64,000 nt of DNA from assembly GCA_947650365.1 (NCBI GenBank), contig OX393550.1, positions 47,972,440 through 48,036,439 on the forward strand, read 5' to 3'. The position numbers were made by a program, and so were the translations under genes. Below the pieces are notes generated by a model that searched no databases, had not been told where the DNA came from, and was given only the letters and a program-made list of their open reading frames with translations. This document shows, one piece after another, positions 38,951-53,221 of this stretch. Within the stretch, counting starts at the first letter, position 1. Each line of letters begins with the position of its first letter. The DNA comes from Chamaelirium japonicum (Eukaryota > Streptophyta > Magnoliopsida > Liliales > Melanthiaceae).

Positions 38951-41900
38951 ATGATCAACGGACAACTTTTGCTGACATATCTTTATTTACTAGTTTACAT
39001 ATGTCTCTCATCAGGAGTTATTTTGTATAACAAGGTAATGCATCTTATTACCGTTTATCAATTATCTATTTTCTTGCTACTGAATCGTCCTCTCGGTATA
39101 AGTTTTCATTTCCATAAGTGTTTGAACTGTTATTTTTTTACTAATTGAATAGGATATGGCACCTTTTCTATTACCATTCTGTATGCCATGCTATTGTCCT
39201 AAACAGTTGTGCACTCGACTGTGTTATACCATAGTTGTCAAGGCGCAGTGAGGCGCGCGCCTCAAGGCGATTCAGCCATATGCGCCTCAGGCGCTTCCTG
39301 GTGAGGCGAGCACAGTAAGGCGTGGCTCAGGCGCGCCTTTCAGTGCCTCATGAACCAGGCGCAGGGCGGACAGGGCGCGCGCCTTACTGTGTTTGTTTTT
39401 TTTTCAGTTTTTTTTACCGGTTTGTTGAAGAAGAAGAAGCGCCTTTTGGAGATGCGGATGGCCATGCCAATCAAGATGATGTGGAGGGTTTATTTGATGA
39501 TGATGATGAGTGATTGGGTGGTTTTATTAATTATGTCCTTTGTTTTTTTTTGCGAGCATGTCCTCTATTTTTTAGTACTTGTACTTCTTGATCTATTTAA
39601 ATGGTTTAACTGTTTAAGAATTAAGACAATGTTAACTTATCATGGTTCATGGATGATTTTGTTACTCATTGGTTATGAGTTCTCACTTATCAATTATCAC
39701 TTATGAGTAATGTATCCCTTCATTTTATGAATATGATGTTGGCATGTTGCCTATAATAAATTGTTCATTTGATGACCACACTAATTATGACTTATGAGTT
39801 AGTGTATACCTTGTGGCTTGCATTGATTTAGTTGAATAATGGTCATATTTTTTTTTTCATAAAATATATCTTTTTTATGAATTTTAGAATTTTTTGACAA
39901 TTATTATTAATTTTTAAAGCAAATTATATATTTTTGCGCCTTACACACTAAGGCGTGTGCCTTATTTATGCCTTGCGCCTCAGGCTCTAGCGGCCCCTTG
40001 CGCCTCAGGCGCGCCTCGTCGCCTTGACAACACTGTGTTATACATACAACCACATGAACTGGAATCATATCATACTTTCCTTTTTGCTGATTTGCTGATG
40101 ATTTTTGGCATTATTGATTTGTGCCTCCATCTTTCAGAAAATTATTGGAAACTTGACAAACAGTAGAAAATGGCTTTATTCAGTAATTTTCTATTGAACT
40201 CTCTCCGCTCTTTCCTTCTTGTGTAATCCTTCAAATTTCCTGTCAACAAGTGCGTTAAAAGGAAATTCAAATAATCACTTGGTGCATAGAAGACTTTCGA
40301 TCATCGGTAGAGCCCGCCCAGTCGGCATCAGTATATGCAGTAAGGTGCACAAAAGGCTTATTAGAGAGAAATAGGCCATGGTGGATGGTAGACTTATTAA
40401 TAATAGCTTGGGGTATGGCTTAACCCCATCCTCTCCACCTTGGAGAGGAATTCCGCTCAAAAAAAAAAAAAAAAACCTGGTGATTGTCAATTTAGACCTA
40501 AGTTGTTCACTTATTATATTAAAATTTAATTACTCCAACTTAATAAATAATAACTATAGTCATTTGCATTTTTTTCCTATAGGTGGAAGTGATTCTTGAT
40601 TTTTAGGTTATATGGGATTTAGATCATATGGATTGGTACTTTGGGTGCTAACAAATATATGGCAATTGAATAACTTCTCGAGACCAGAAGGCAATCATTG
40701 GACTCGAACTACAGCTCATCTCATGTCAAAAAATCCTCATATTAGTTATAGTTTTGCAGAGAGTACATGGCAATTGTTATAGACAGCGTTTTATATAGCA
40801 ACTGCTGTCAGGAAGAAGGCACTAAATAGACCTGCTATCAAGGTTGATTACTACTTTACTAGGTTCCTTACCGCTGCACAAAATTAAGATATTTTTGAGG
40901 TTTGGAGACATAGCATGGTATCATAGCATGATGGTTTAATTCTTATGAAGAACAATAAGATCCCTATCCTTCCTTCCATTCTGCCCTTTCAAGATTTACT
41001 GACTGATCTTTTGGCTAACAGTTTGTGCCTTATAGATGCATGCATTCCTCTATTAATTATTTCCCGATTCCCTCCTTGTCTAAACTCATTCGAAGTCTAA
41101 GGGAACCTTGGAGGGTTGCCCTTGGTTGCATGATCTTAAATTGTGAGACCTATAAGGTGTCTCCCTACTGGCCAGCGAACATATTGATTACATTGCAATA
41201 CCTGTTCCCTAAAGTTTCCTTGGCTATCAATTTTGCATTGATTCATAGAGGATTGATGTTAGATTGAGATTCGGCCATGAACGTTCTTTGACATTTTCTT
41301 TTAATCATATTTGATCATCTAAGGCATCCCCACATAATTGGGATAAATCTTGTTGGTTAAGATATCTGCTGACTGGTCTTCTAGAGCCTGGTTAACATCC
41401 TTCTTGATTTGCTTTTTGTGCATCTGTTTTGTGTGGGCTGCGATCTTTTCATGCATACCCATATGCACTTGAAGCTATAGAGACCATGCTGTGTCTGGAA
41501 ATTACTTTTTTTGCATGATCACATCATCATCAGGGAAAAGTTCTTTGGATTAAAAGCTGAGAAGTGTTTGCAAGATAGATGAGGATGAGCAATGAGCATA
41601 TGTTGTATGCTTCTTTGGTATATTTGAGCATAACGCTCCATCTGTTCTTTGTGACCCACCAACATTGTAGTTACAGCAGTTGCTAAAACATGTCAGATGG
41701 TGAAAAGAAATTCCACGATGCTCCACCAAGGGTGACAATGCATGGACTTTGATGACAATATAAGTATACAGTCAACATGCCAAATTGGCATGTTTCCGGC
41801 TAATCCTTTCTCCAGATCCTATCAGATGAATGGCTGCCTGAAGTTTAAGTCTGAGCAAAGGTTACTTAAAAGATGTATCGATGATATTGTAGTTGTTGTT

Positions 41901-44900
41901 AAAACATGAAATTGAACTATACCAATGTGGGCTTAGCCTTCTGGTTGGACCCCTCCTCTTTTAGGAGGTCCTGGGTTTGTGTCTCGGTGTGGAGCCTGGA
42001 CTCCAAGTTCAGTTGGTAGTGGTACTTGGTAGAGTAGGATTAGGAAATCTTTGGTTGGGGTCCACACCAAACCCAACCCCCCCTGTAGGAGTAGTCCTAT
42101 AAAATAAGTAAAAAAAAAAAAAACTATATCAAGTAAAAGCATGTGCTGTTGAAAGCCAGGAATATGACTAATCAATGTTCTTTTGTTAACTTTGGACTCA
42201 CTCAGAGGTTTGAGCGTAAACCCTAGTTGTTTGCCTGGAAAATTAATGTTGAATTTTGTCACCTATCAACTACCTTCTCTAGCTGGTGGAGTGTGTTCTA
42301 CTTGTCAAAACTGAATTCACTGATTTTATTTATTTTAGGTGTCAAATATGGGTTTTGTGCTTTGTGAAATATCATCTTTCCATGACCTGTGTTGTTGGTT
42401 GGTTTAGTGATGTTGAGTGGCATGGATCATTTTGCACTGTACTGCAATTATCTAGATTGTAGTTCCTGGATCTTTCTGCATATGAATTTGACACGGCTTG
42501 TTGGAATGATTGTGGTGATCGTATGATGATTCCCAGGCCTTTTATCTTTCATTCAGCTCTACATACTGCTTGTTGTTTATTGGCGTATGCATTGCAGAAG
42601 TAACTGTGACTTCTAGTTTGCTATTGCAATTGCACATACTTATGTAGCATAGATACTTGACTATAAGAAGTCTCTTTAAGAAATTTAACTATGTTCATCC
42701 ATTTGCAGTGGGTTCTCTCTCCAAAATATTTCAAGTTCCCTTTTCCTATAACACTTACTATGATCCACATGGGATTTTCTGGTGTGGTAGCATTCTTCCT
42801 TGTTCGTGTCTTTAAGGTATGTTTCTATAAATCTTTAATTGTCATGCACAGCTTGCTTTCTTTTTCTTTTCTTGTGCCAGTAGTCTTTAATTGACAACGA
42901 TGCATCACTTGCTAAATAAAAGAAAACATGCATTTTGTTACTTATTCCTTCCCTTTCTCTTGATCGACACTAAATAATCGAAGTCTTACTCTAGATATTG
43001 AACAAATTGCCAATGTACTGCGTGATAATCATTGGCCTCCCTAGCTGCATATATCCTGTGTATTGCATTAAGGGCGGTTATAATAATCCATCCTGCAATA
43101 GTTGTTTTATTGCCGAACTAACATGGTTTGAGATTTCAGGTTTGTTTCGGGTTTGGCCTAGGTCCAAAGTGACACATTTTGGTCATTTCATATTCGGGCT
43201 AGTCCTTTTAGGCAAAAAAATATGGATAATTAATAAAAATCTTTAAAGATTCAAAAGAATAGAAATTTGGGAAACAAAAAATCCTCCACCTCCAAGTTTT
43301 ATCCCATCAAGATGAGGTTGACATCGTTGACTATAAAGAAGATGGACAAGGATTTTCTAACAGGCTGTTAGCCAGATGTCACCAGTTGTGCCAGAAACCT
43401 AACAAAGGCAACTTGGCAAGAGAGGGGCATATACCAAGAAACCTAAAAGCCCAGTTGGTGGGTACATGGACCTATCTTGTTGGTTACACAATTTAAGTTT
43501 GTGCAACCATGGAGCAACCCTCATCTGTCCCCCTAGACTAGTAAAGAGTCTGGATGAAGAGGTAGAATGCAATATTTGATATAGGGAATGGCATCTATCT
43601 CTATCGTACAAGTTTTAAGTCTTGTGTTGCATAGAGGGGTAATACTTCTATGGTCTTTATGAATGCTAGACTGATAGAAATTGTGATGTGTAATAGCTAA
43701 CTACGAAGTTATAGTTATATATCTTGGTAATATCATCAATAGCAACTGATGGTGAGGAATGTGTGATGCTGCTACACAGTAGATTAAAGCATTAGGTGTC
43801 ATCAGAGTCCTAATGCAGGAGTGACCAAGTAATAACATCATTTGCCACACATGTTGAGCAGAAGCTTACGTGTGGATCACAATGTTTATGTTGGTGTCTT
43901 GATTTTGTTGTTAGGTATTTGTGCCATTCATATTGAGGATCATGAATTTGCTATAACATCTTGATCAACAGCGGATCGAGTAGGTTAAAATCTGAACTGC
44001 TTCGGGCATTTTCGCTCGGGTTCACCTAAATCCTCAAACCATTGTCATCATTTGTGGTTACTTTCACGGTTGGATGTAGTATGCAGTCTGAAGTCGTTTA
44101 AAGTATGTGCATAATAAATGTCCATATATTTTCCAGATATCATCTTCTCTGCATGAAACTATATTTTTTGGATGAGAATGCTGTATGGTTTTTTTAATCA
44201 GTACAATCACCTTTTTTTGAAGTCAATGATTGACTCTTCTTTGATGGTGTGAACATACAGGTTGTAGCACCTGCCAAGATGACTTTTCAAATGTAAGAAC
44301 CTCATATCTCATTTCTATTTATTTTCTAAGCTATTTTCCCATAATGTATATATATTTTCTTTTGCAGATATGCAACTTCTGTGGTTCCTATTAGTGCCTT
44401 CTTTGCATCAAGCCTTTGGTAAGTTTCTCGGAGTCTATGCTGAACTCTTGAGATGTTTGTGTAAAGGTTTTAGACATCCAAGCAGTGTCGCATCACCTTC
44501 TTTTGGTGTATTCAAACATGTGTCAGCCAGTTCTTATATGTGCTACTTCCTCATTTATTGTTTAATTATTGATGGGTTGTCGTTTTCTTAAATTTTGATG
44601 TGTGGTTCCATGATCTGGGAAATAACAACATAATAATTGTCCGATATGGTATCTGTTAAAAGTAAAATTTATTGCCATGTATAAATTCAGGGGCGGACCC
44701 TGGAATTTTTCACACCATGAGTGGGGGTGAGGTGTGGGGGACTTCCGGAACCAATGCAGAACAATACAAAGTACATTTGTTAAGGTTAACAAACTCAGTT
44801 ATTAGTTTCCTATCTATTGTAATGAAACATTCAAATAGAATTCATAATACCCCATTTGGTATCGAAGGTAATGAACTCGGAGTATTTCACATTGCTGTTA

Positions 44901-47900
44901 TAAGAAAATTAAATACAAAATTGCTTCAGGGGAAGTGGATTTGACCTGACTAGAAAGTGGTGATTATAAACCGGACTAGTTTGAAATACAAAACCTAAAT
45001 CAGAGTGAAACATAAAAACAGGTATAAGTTCAAGATGCATATTCTACATGTGGGTGAGTTCATAACTACTTCCTTGGATGGCATTAACGAGGAGAAAATG
45101 ACCTAAATTTAAGGAGATTACATTGGCTCGATTTGGGAACAATGAATAAGCAAAGTGATTTCAGAGTTTTCACTTGTAAAGGATGCGATGAGTAGGGAGA
45201 GAGAGGCTAAGAAGAGGTTTTTCAAATCTAGAGGACCAGAATGTAGTAAATACTCACTGACATAAAAGTAGTTTCTTTTTTAGATGTTAAAAAAAATGGT
45301 TTCTTCTTTAAATATTATCATCTTTGTGCACATTGGGGATATTGTTTTTCACGGACTATTTTCTTGTAGATCGGTAGATGTTAATACTTAATATTAGCCT
45401 TGATATGGTACTCTCTATATTAGGTTTAATATTTAAAGAACACTTGTATTTGCATCAACCAAACCACAAGTTATCAAGTTTCAATTCACATACCCAGTTT
45501 TTTGGTCTCGCGATCCGTCATAATGATCCTCAACTATTCTCTTGTCAACATGGTTGGGGATATGTTAATGTATTGGTGTTTTGATGCAAATATTGTATCT
45601 GCTTAGGTCCGTTTATGAGTCATGTACTGCTATAGTGTGTGGTCTTATACATCCCATAGTTGTGTGGTGTAGGTTTATTATGTGTGAGGGTCTTATATAT
45701 TCGCTTCATTCCTTATGGTCTAAATCTGGAAAAATTATGATAAAGCTACGTTTTGTGTATTGCAGGTTTGGTAACACTGCTTATTTGCATATTTCTGTCG
45801 CTTTTATCCAGATGCTCAAAGCCCTAAGTAAGTAGTCCTGTTCGTGCCTCTAAGCTTCATAATGTTTCACCTATGAATGACTGAGCACAGTTTAATATGG
45901 TTTGTTACAGTGCCTGTGGCAACATTCCTCATGGCTGTTGTGTGTGGGACTGACAAATTAAGATGTGACGTGTTCTTGAACATGGTGCTGGTCAGTGTTG
46001 GGGTCGTAATCTCATCCTATGGAGAAATTCATTTTAACATTATCGGAACACTTTACCAGGTTACTGGTATATTTGCGGAAGCTCTTAGGCTCGTCTTAAC
46101 TCAAGTGCTCCTTCAGAAAAAGGGTTTGACTTTAAATCCCATCACCAGTCTATATTACATAGCCCCTTGCAGGTATTCTATGCATATTTGTCATGCTATT
46201 ATATGCTTTGTATAGAAGTATCAAGATAGCCTTTTTTCTTTTCTAGATTTCTTTGAAACTGTTACGTGTCACAGAATCAAATTCTCAAAAAAAAAGTCAC
46301 AGAATCATTGCAAGTTGCAACCATGTGCGGAGAAAACACTTTCAATACGCAACTGACCAAAGTTTCAAGTTTTTCATGGTTGCATATTGTATTTGAGGGT
46401 CTATTCACATATTGACTAGGAAATAGCATTTAGAATGATCCAGATATTCTGTCAGTATTCTGTAGCCACTAACTTGTTTGGTTTTCATGGTTTGAAGATG
46501 AATCTTAACAATTTTTACATTTTTTTTGTACTTGTTAATTTATTGGGTCCCAATTATTGGAATATTAAATCATCTTTTGCCGGATTCTGTAGTGTGATCG
46601 TTTCATTTGTATCTTTCTCCGTCTTTTTATAAAATCAAAAGAATCCAGTTTTTTTTTCCCTTCCTCATCTCAAGATTCTCATATTGATGAACGTTCTAAT
46701 TCCTCATCTACATATTTTGTACCATGGCATTGTATGTATGTTCAGAAATTTCTTCAAACTGAACACAAATTTTCCTGTTATTTGTAATTTTATAATTCAA
46801 GCCAATCCCCCTCTATAGAGAGTTTTCTTACAGAAGGGTAAGGGATGAAGTGAGAGAAGCTACCACCTTGTCAAGTGGGACTGTGGTTTGTTGAGCAGAA
46901 GGGTAAGAGGGTTGCAACTGAAGGGACTTCCATTTTTCAATCTGGCTTGGGAAGTTGTTCATGGTTTAGGTTTTTTTCGTCACTGGTATGGTTGGAGTGC
47001 CAAATTTCATAGAGGTAGGGATGGCTGGAGTGCCTAATCTGTTAAAACGGGCTCCAAAGGCCATGGAATGCTACGACTTTGATGCGGTTAGTTACTGTGA
47101 AGTCTAAAGATTGAGAAATATCATTAAATGAACAACATATATGAAAAGATCATTGAACCTGTAAATCTAACTCTCCCTCCCTTTTTATTTGATAACAGTA
47201 TGTTTCACTTGTTTTCATTTATATATCATCTAAAATATTATTTACTTCAGATCATTACCTTCTTTTATTTTGTTTCTGCAGTTTCCTCTTTCTCTTTGTA
47301 CCTTGGTACGTATTGGAAAAACCAGTGATGGAGGTCGCACAGATCCAGTTCAATTTCTGGATATTTTTCTCAAATGCCCTTTGTGCTTTAGCCTTGAACT
47401 TCTCTATATTTTTAGTAATTGGTAGAACTGGGGCAGTCACCATCCGAGTAGCTGGAGTCCTGAAGGATTGGATACTAATTGCTCTTTCAACGATTATATT
47501 TCCTGAATCTACTATAACTGGTCTTAATGTTATCGGCTATGCAGTTGGTAATTTTCATTACATTTTAATGCGATATGACTGTAAACTGCATTATTTTGTT
47601 GCTTAGAAACCTGAAAAAAATTACGTATTTAAGGGAAGATGCTTCTCTGCAGCTCTGTGTGGTGTTGTGATGTACAACTACTTAAAGGTTAAGGATGTCC
47701 GAGCTTCAAATCAGCTTCCTGTAGAGAACATCCCAGAAAGAATTACAAAGGTCAAAACTCTAGCTTTTCTCTCTCTACCTTTTGTTGGAAAATTTATTTT
47801 GCTTCTTTAATGTTGTCTGCTTTATCTGGATCTTCCTTTAATCTATTCTGTGCTCCATAGAACTAATAACAAGTAACAACAGTCAACAGTGCAGTACACA

Positions 47901-50095
47901 TGTCAAAATTCAGACGTAGCCTAAGCATCGACCAAAAATTGATCATATCATCTTCATGTAGTATGATAGTTTATGGATGCGCCATCAGTTAGTTCCTACT
48001 ACTTGTGGCTGCAATATTGATCATAGGATTAATGGACCAATCTGTTTGAAACAAAATTTTTGCATGGGTCTACTTTAATTCTCCCTACCATTGTCTTACA
48101 CTCTTGGTCATTGATTACCGATTCTGTATTGGGCTTATTTAGCTGTTGCTTGCTATACTTCTTGTTCTCGTGAATTCAAGTTTTGGCTGGAAACATCAAA
48201 TCCCAGGCTGCAGGCCATACCTATTAAGTGAGATTGGATGATCCGAGACTCCATGGTAAAGCTTATGCACATGATTGTACTGCGCTTGGAGCTTCAGCCA
48301 TCAGAATTGAACTGTTACATAACTTATGACTTATTACATTTGACACATCTTTTGTCTACGGATTTTTTTTTTTTTTTTTTGAAAGTATTGTCTACGGAAC
48401 TTGCCTACACTAGATACCCACCTCTGGCAATTTTGTGACAAAATAACCAACATAAATTACATATGGAAAGAAAAATTAATCATCCACTCTCTTTTTACAT
48501 GTTCACTTATAACCCAATTAAAACTGACTCAGGTACTTGTGCCTGCAAACCTGTGCAAACATTAACACAGCCCACTGAAGCAGAGGAAAAAAAAGTGTAG
48601 TTTGAAAATCCCACGCCACGCTCCCAGTGGCTACAACCATTCATTATATGCCCCCACCACGTATTTATATCAAAATAAAATCTGTAATTAAGCCGCTTTA
48701 TTCTATTCGTTTCATTTTTTCTGAATATACAGCACTCATGTCATTTTCGAAATATTTTTTTCAGTATCGTAATGTCTTCACAATATTGTATGATGTGTCA
48801 AATTTGTCCTATGTTTTTAGTAGTTAGTAATTCTCAATGAATTAGTTAGGTCACGTCAGCTCTGCTATTTTTCCTAGTTGGTAATGCTACTCCACACGAT
48901 TACTTCGCACTAGAGTAAGTCCTTTTAGTTAGGAACAGAAGCTGCATTTTGGTTCAAATATTTGATCTGTCGGAGCTCTCCCCCACCAACCCACCCACCC
49001 ATCACAACAGCAACGAATGGAAAAAAAAATCCAAACCCCCGCAAAAAAACCCACCCCAACAGACACATGCACCCACACGCGCACACTGAAAAAATGCGTC
49101 TGTTTGCTTACATAGTGGCCGTTATTCTAACTTTAGAGCCAATGGGGCATCCAAAATATTTCATATTTCGCTTGTAGGGATTTTCCTTCTGATCTCTTTC
49201 ATTCATGCTATGTTTCCTAGTTGGTGATCCTACTGAACATACTTATTGGAATGGGGTCATCTAGGGGGTGTTTGGCATCATTCCGCGTCCGTCCGTTATG
49301 TCCACAATTTCATGTTTTAAATTCAACCGACACTTTTTGTTCCAGTGGAATGAAGATTTCGGAATGGTATTTTATCACTCCGTCCGTTTCAATGCTGATC
49401 GGAATGCCAAACCACGAGATTACATTGCAAATGGAAAATGACAGGATTCCCCTTGCCTGGACGAGAGGCTTAAGCTGAACGGCAGTTCCTAATGCCAAAC
49501 ACCTCCCTAGTTAGCAACAAAATGCTGTATTTGTGGTTCAAGCCCTTGATCTAGCTGATCTCACCACATGGACACACACAAATATATAAATATAAATAAA
49601 TAAAAAATAAAGTTTACTTGTATAAGTTGTCATTATACTGTGATTAGAGCCCCTGGTAGGAAAAATTCATTCTACTTCCATTCATTTGAATATGTTATAT
49701 TATTCTGTGTTTCATAGCTGCATAGGCTTCCAAATTATTCTCATACTGGCCGATTTGATGTCCTCATTAAACAATGGAATAACAAGAGCATGTTGTCCTT
49801 ACTTGGAAGGGATTGAGCTACTACTTATTATGTTGTTGCTTAATAATTGAAACCATGTTAGATTTATTTTTGTCTTGATTCTTGTGTTTTGGTCTTTTAA
49901 TATCTGCAGGACTGGAAGCTGGATAAGAAATCGTCGGACATATTAACCACCGATGATAACACCGCCAACAATACTGGGAGCTTTGTGGGAACAGGTTCTG
50001 CTTCCGAGCCGGTTGTCGATGAGGAAGCACCGCTCCTCCCATCATCAAAGCTGTCTTACATTGGTCGAAGCCAACTCAGCAGCCACACGTCGTAG
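38951..50095 (+). CDS. Golgi-type sugar-phosphate/nucleotide-sugar translocator
   Basis: Nine coding exons with GT-AG borders and matching phases: 38951-39034, 42709-42816, 44261-44292, 44368-44418, 45766-45827, 45911-46172, 47282-47547, 47653-47750, 49910-50095. The joined product is 382 aa. It matches the plant triose-phosphate-translocator-like (KT/KV/A/G) group of At3g17430 and At1g48230: start MINGQLLLTYLYLL, YNKWVLSPKYF, then FGNTAYLHISVAFIQMLKAL, LRLVLTQVLLQKKG and FLVIGRTGAVTIRVAGVLKD. About ten hydrophobic segments fit a membrane antiporter; such proteins sit in Golgi or endomembranes, and the substrate is not predictable here. The hydrophilic C-tail has the DEEAPLLP motif. No frame damage. 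Introns 1, 2, 4 and 8 hold transposable elements. Confidence 0.94.
39230..40035. mobile_element. hAT-like element in translocator intron 1
   Basis: 806 bp. Ends CATAGTTGTCAAGGCG / CGCCTTGACAACACTG, perfect 8-bp duplication TGTTATAC (39222-39229 and 40036-40043), subterminal GCGCCTCAGGCGC words. A + frame near 39420-39513 ends in an acidic tail (VEEEEAPFGDADG to DDDDE stop), again like a transposase C-terminus remnant. Confidence 0.9.
40262..40370 (-). mobile_element. Ty1-copia fossil fragment
   Basis: Short minus-strand remnant of the copia RNase H region (TAYTDADWAGSTDDRKS is recognisable). Broken, very short, no LTRs; old. Confidence 0.75.
41925..42121 (+). mobile_element. tRNA-derived SINE in intron 1
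   Basis: About 197 bp with pol III A-box-like GGCTTAGCCTTCTGGTTGG, B-box-like GGGTTTGTGTCTCGG and a poly-A tail. Flanked by a 10-bp near-perfect duplication AACTATACCA (41915-41924) / AACTATATCA (42122-42131). Confidence 0.8.
43295..43475 (-). repeat. Dispersed repeat, probably non-LTR, copy 1
   Basis: Shares with 54385-54595, in the opposite orientation, ATCCCATCAAG, AAGGCAACTTGG, AGAGAGGGGCAT and CCAGTTGGTGGGTA. Probably the 3' end of a LINE or SINE. In translocator intron 2. Confidence 0.45.
44690..44930. repeat. hAT-like terminus in intron 4
   Basis: CAGGGGCGGACCCTGGAATTTTT resembles one end of a common plant hAT type. The partner end was not located, so the right limit is arbitrary. 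Confidence 0.3.
49264..49506. mobile_element. PIF/Harbinger-like MITE in intron 8
   Basis: 243 bp, ends GGGGGTGTTTGGCATC / AATGCCAAACACCTCC, flanked by CTA on both sides (49261-49263 and 49507-49509). Confidence 0.8.
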
Positions 50096-50648
50096 TCCAA
50101 TACACGGATGATTCTTTTGTCTCCCTTAGTCGATTTTTCTGTGATTTCATCGGAAGCGCCAGAGGGGGGGTGAGGGGCAGTTTTTTGCAGAGGGATCAGA
50201 ACAACCATATTGAATCTTGAAGCATGAGATATAGCCTGGTGGTTTATTGTGGATTCTTTTTTTTTTTTTTTTTGGTACATTATTGTGGATTCTTTGGTTG
50301 TCTCAAAGTCCATGTTTCTTTTAGGGCTGTTTCGCGGTATAATTGGTATCTTGGGAGGTTATGGGCTCTCTGATTCTTAGTTGAAACTTTAATGAGGTTT
50401 TCATTTGTTGTTGACCCTGTTCATTGTGATTTGGAAAATACATGTAGCAAAAAAAAAAAACTGAAAACAACTGATGCTTGGGTGATGATCGATGTTGTGT
50501 TCTACTCCTCACCCTCTTGCTTGATTTAACTTGAGTGGTGGTAATTTCCGAGTGGGTCGGGCTTCACTTTCGGAGCGATCAGTCTGAGCCTGAAGTGGGC
50601 CACTTTCGGGACACCCACAGATCTCAAATGGTTTGATGCATCTCCAGG

Positions 50649-51705
50649 CAAGGTACAAAATCTCGAAATATTACGCAAAATATATCGGTTTTTTCAATCC
50701 TCGGCACGAAATTACTATTTTGATATCGAACGAAATGAAAATCACAATAATATCGTGATATTTCGCACAACATATTTGTTGGCACGAAATATCGCGATAT
50801 TTCGTGAAAATTTCGAGATATTTCGAGATTTCGGCAGTAAAATGTTGGGACTGACTAGCTATAAAAGGGGACTGACAGTAAATGTCGTCTTACTTAATTT
50901 TTAGTTTCTTCATTTACTTTAAGTTATTATATATAAATAAGCAAATACCCCCCCCCCCCCCCCTCCCATTTGATTTCAATAAAAATATCAAAAAAATCAA
51001 AAACCAAGTAAATCAAAAAATATGCTTTCAGTTTTAATAGGAGAAAACAGTTTTTTCGATTTTTCATAAAATTTGTATGTTAAGAAAAGTGGTTAAATCA
51101 ATTCATTTTTAGCTCAAAAAATTCCACAAGATATAAAACTACAAGTACATCTAGAAAATCATGGTCCGTTAAAATTTTTTTTGAATGTATAAAAACTTTT
51201 CTTTATAAAAACTTATTTTTTCAGACTTAGTAAAAAAACAGTGTTTTCCATTTCAGCATAAATTTTGCACGGTTTTCAAACTTGCACAACTTTTTTGTTT
51301 TAAGTTCGTTTTCAAAATTGTTTGAAGTATTATTTTAACAATCAACTAATCTTTATTTTGGAAACATTTTTATACACAAAAAAGATTAAAAATTATTTTA
51401 AAAACATAGATCAAAACAGGACCAAACAAGACTGCACAAGACTTACATACTCAAATGCAGAATACATACTTTGCTATGCTCTACACCCGTAGATAGGGTA
51501 TAAATATTAACCGAGTGTTCCAAATTGTGTATATATACTTAGTTTATGACTATGCAGAGATTAACTGAAAAATTCCATTAAAAAATAAATATTTTCACCA
51601 TTTCTATAAAATCATAATATTTTCACACCGTCGAAACATTTCCACGAAATATTTCCATATCCAGAGGGGTCGAAATATTTACCGAAATGAAAATTTCGAA
51701 CCTTG
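50649..51705. mobile_element. hAT-like element, ATTTCG-rich
   Basis: 1057 bp. Ends CAAGGTACAAAATCTCG / CGAACCTTG, with 8-bp flanks TCTCCAGG (50641-50648) and TCTACAGG (51706-51713), 7 of 8. Subterminal CGAAATAT words in both orientations, AT-rich core with a poly-C tract near 50948. Non-coding. It lies about 550 bp downstream of the translocator stop. Confidence 0.85.
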
Positions 51706-51713
51706 TCTACAGG

Positions 51714-53220
51714 TTACCAATTCATTAGTGTGAAACCCAAGCAAGGCGCAAGATTCTGTCGCCACCACAGCCGCCGCCCACAAACACCACCATCCATCGC
51801 CACAACTCAGAGCCGACACTGTCGGACCTCTGCAGCTGCAATCAACCACAGACTGAACATCCATGATACATTATATCATCAGAAAGATCATCATGTCAAT
51901 CCCCCCCTCTGATCCATCGCCACAATCCCCGACTTTTGATCTTGCCGCTTCCTGTTAGGTGGGAAGTTATGGTCAGCATTGTCACCGGAGGAGCTGAAGG
52001 TGAGATAGGCAAGGGAAGGAGGAAAGGGAGCAGACGGCAGCTGCGACAGCGTTAGATCAGAGCAGGGAGGGGGCCGGAGGAGGGCGAGGTGGAAAGGATG
52101 CCGGAACAGGAAGTGAACAGAAACATCATCATATCAGATCATGAAGGGGGGAAATTTTCCCACAAAGGCCATTTTCGACAAAGTGAGCAACAGGCTCGTG
52201 GCCTGATGATACTCCTTCTCTCCCATGTTGGAGAGTTTTTCTTTTGGTATTCATTAAGGGGAGGTCCCAACCAAATCTCCAGGAGGCGCCACATGCCGAC
52301 GCAAACACAAAAAACCCACTATCGAGGGATACGCCAACACCGGCGACGACAACACCACTACTAGGCGGGGAGAAACGCCAACACTGGCGACGACAAACCA
52401 GCACCACTACACCTCTCCTTGGCGGAGACCGCACAACTCCCTAAAACACAGGAAGAAAGAGAAAATTACAACAAAAAGAAAACACAACCAAAAAGAAACC
52501 TGGCGAACCACTGCCACCATCTCCGACAGCCCGGCCATAAAGAAAGATCTCCGCCTCCGCAACTTCGACCATCGATTGCCGCCCTCACCATTGCACCAGA
52601 ACCCACGCCGCCGGCCATTGGAGGCCAGATCTGAAAATCCACCGCTGCCAAACAGGGATCGGGGCCAAATCTTCGCCCCCATCTACTACTGGCGAAGAGT
52701 CACACCTCCGAAGCTGAGAGAGGGATGCGGAACATGTCAAGGGCACCGAGAGAGGAAGACCATCGTGACGTTAACAAAAAACCGCCGCCGGAGAAAGCCC
52801 TATTCACAAAAGGGAGAGAAGGGGCCAGGTCCACCCTAGCCCGTGCCAAAACAAAGGTTCCAACCTCCCCAGAGCCGTCGCCGGTGTCCGAGGAGGCCAA
52901 GAGGGCCGCCCAAACCCTAGAACCGAACGGGATAAGAAGGGGAAGAAAGGGGTGCTCCAAGCCCTGGTCCATGTTGGAGAGGTTAACTGTTCAACCCCCA
53001 TGCAGGGGAGCAAACTTTCCCTCAAGGCCGTTGTGCCTTGTTTGCGCATGTGAATCCTAACTGTTGATGTCATGTTCACAGAATTATGGAATTAATAGCT
53101 GCCAGCCTGCCACATCCCTGATCTCCAGAGCCCTTGCTCTAGCACTCTATCCTCTAATCATCTGACCGGTCCAGCAAAAAGAAAAGGGGGGGGGGGGGGG
53201 GGGGGGGGAGAGAGAGAGAG
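51714..53220. other. GC-rich unassigned block
   Basis: 52240-52980 is rich in CCGCC/GGCGA with a tandem duplication near 52320-52430 (CGCCAACACTGGCGACGACA). Open frames exist on both strands but none resembles a known family. It may be a leader or end region of a non-LTR element on the minus strand. A poly-G of about 22 bases then (GA)n closes it (53187-53222). Confidence 0.35.
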
Positions 53221-53221
53221 A

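Noticed and set aside
42060-42121. tRNA gene at the A/B-box-like motifs
   Set aside because: No cloverleaf; poly-A tail and target duplication show a SINE.
52089-53060. Overlapping GC-rich frames as a gene
   Set aside because: Open on both strands, no recognisable domain, short tandem duplication, no splice or start evidence.
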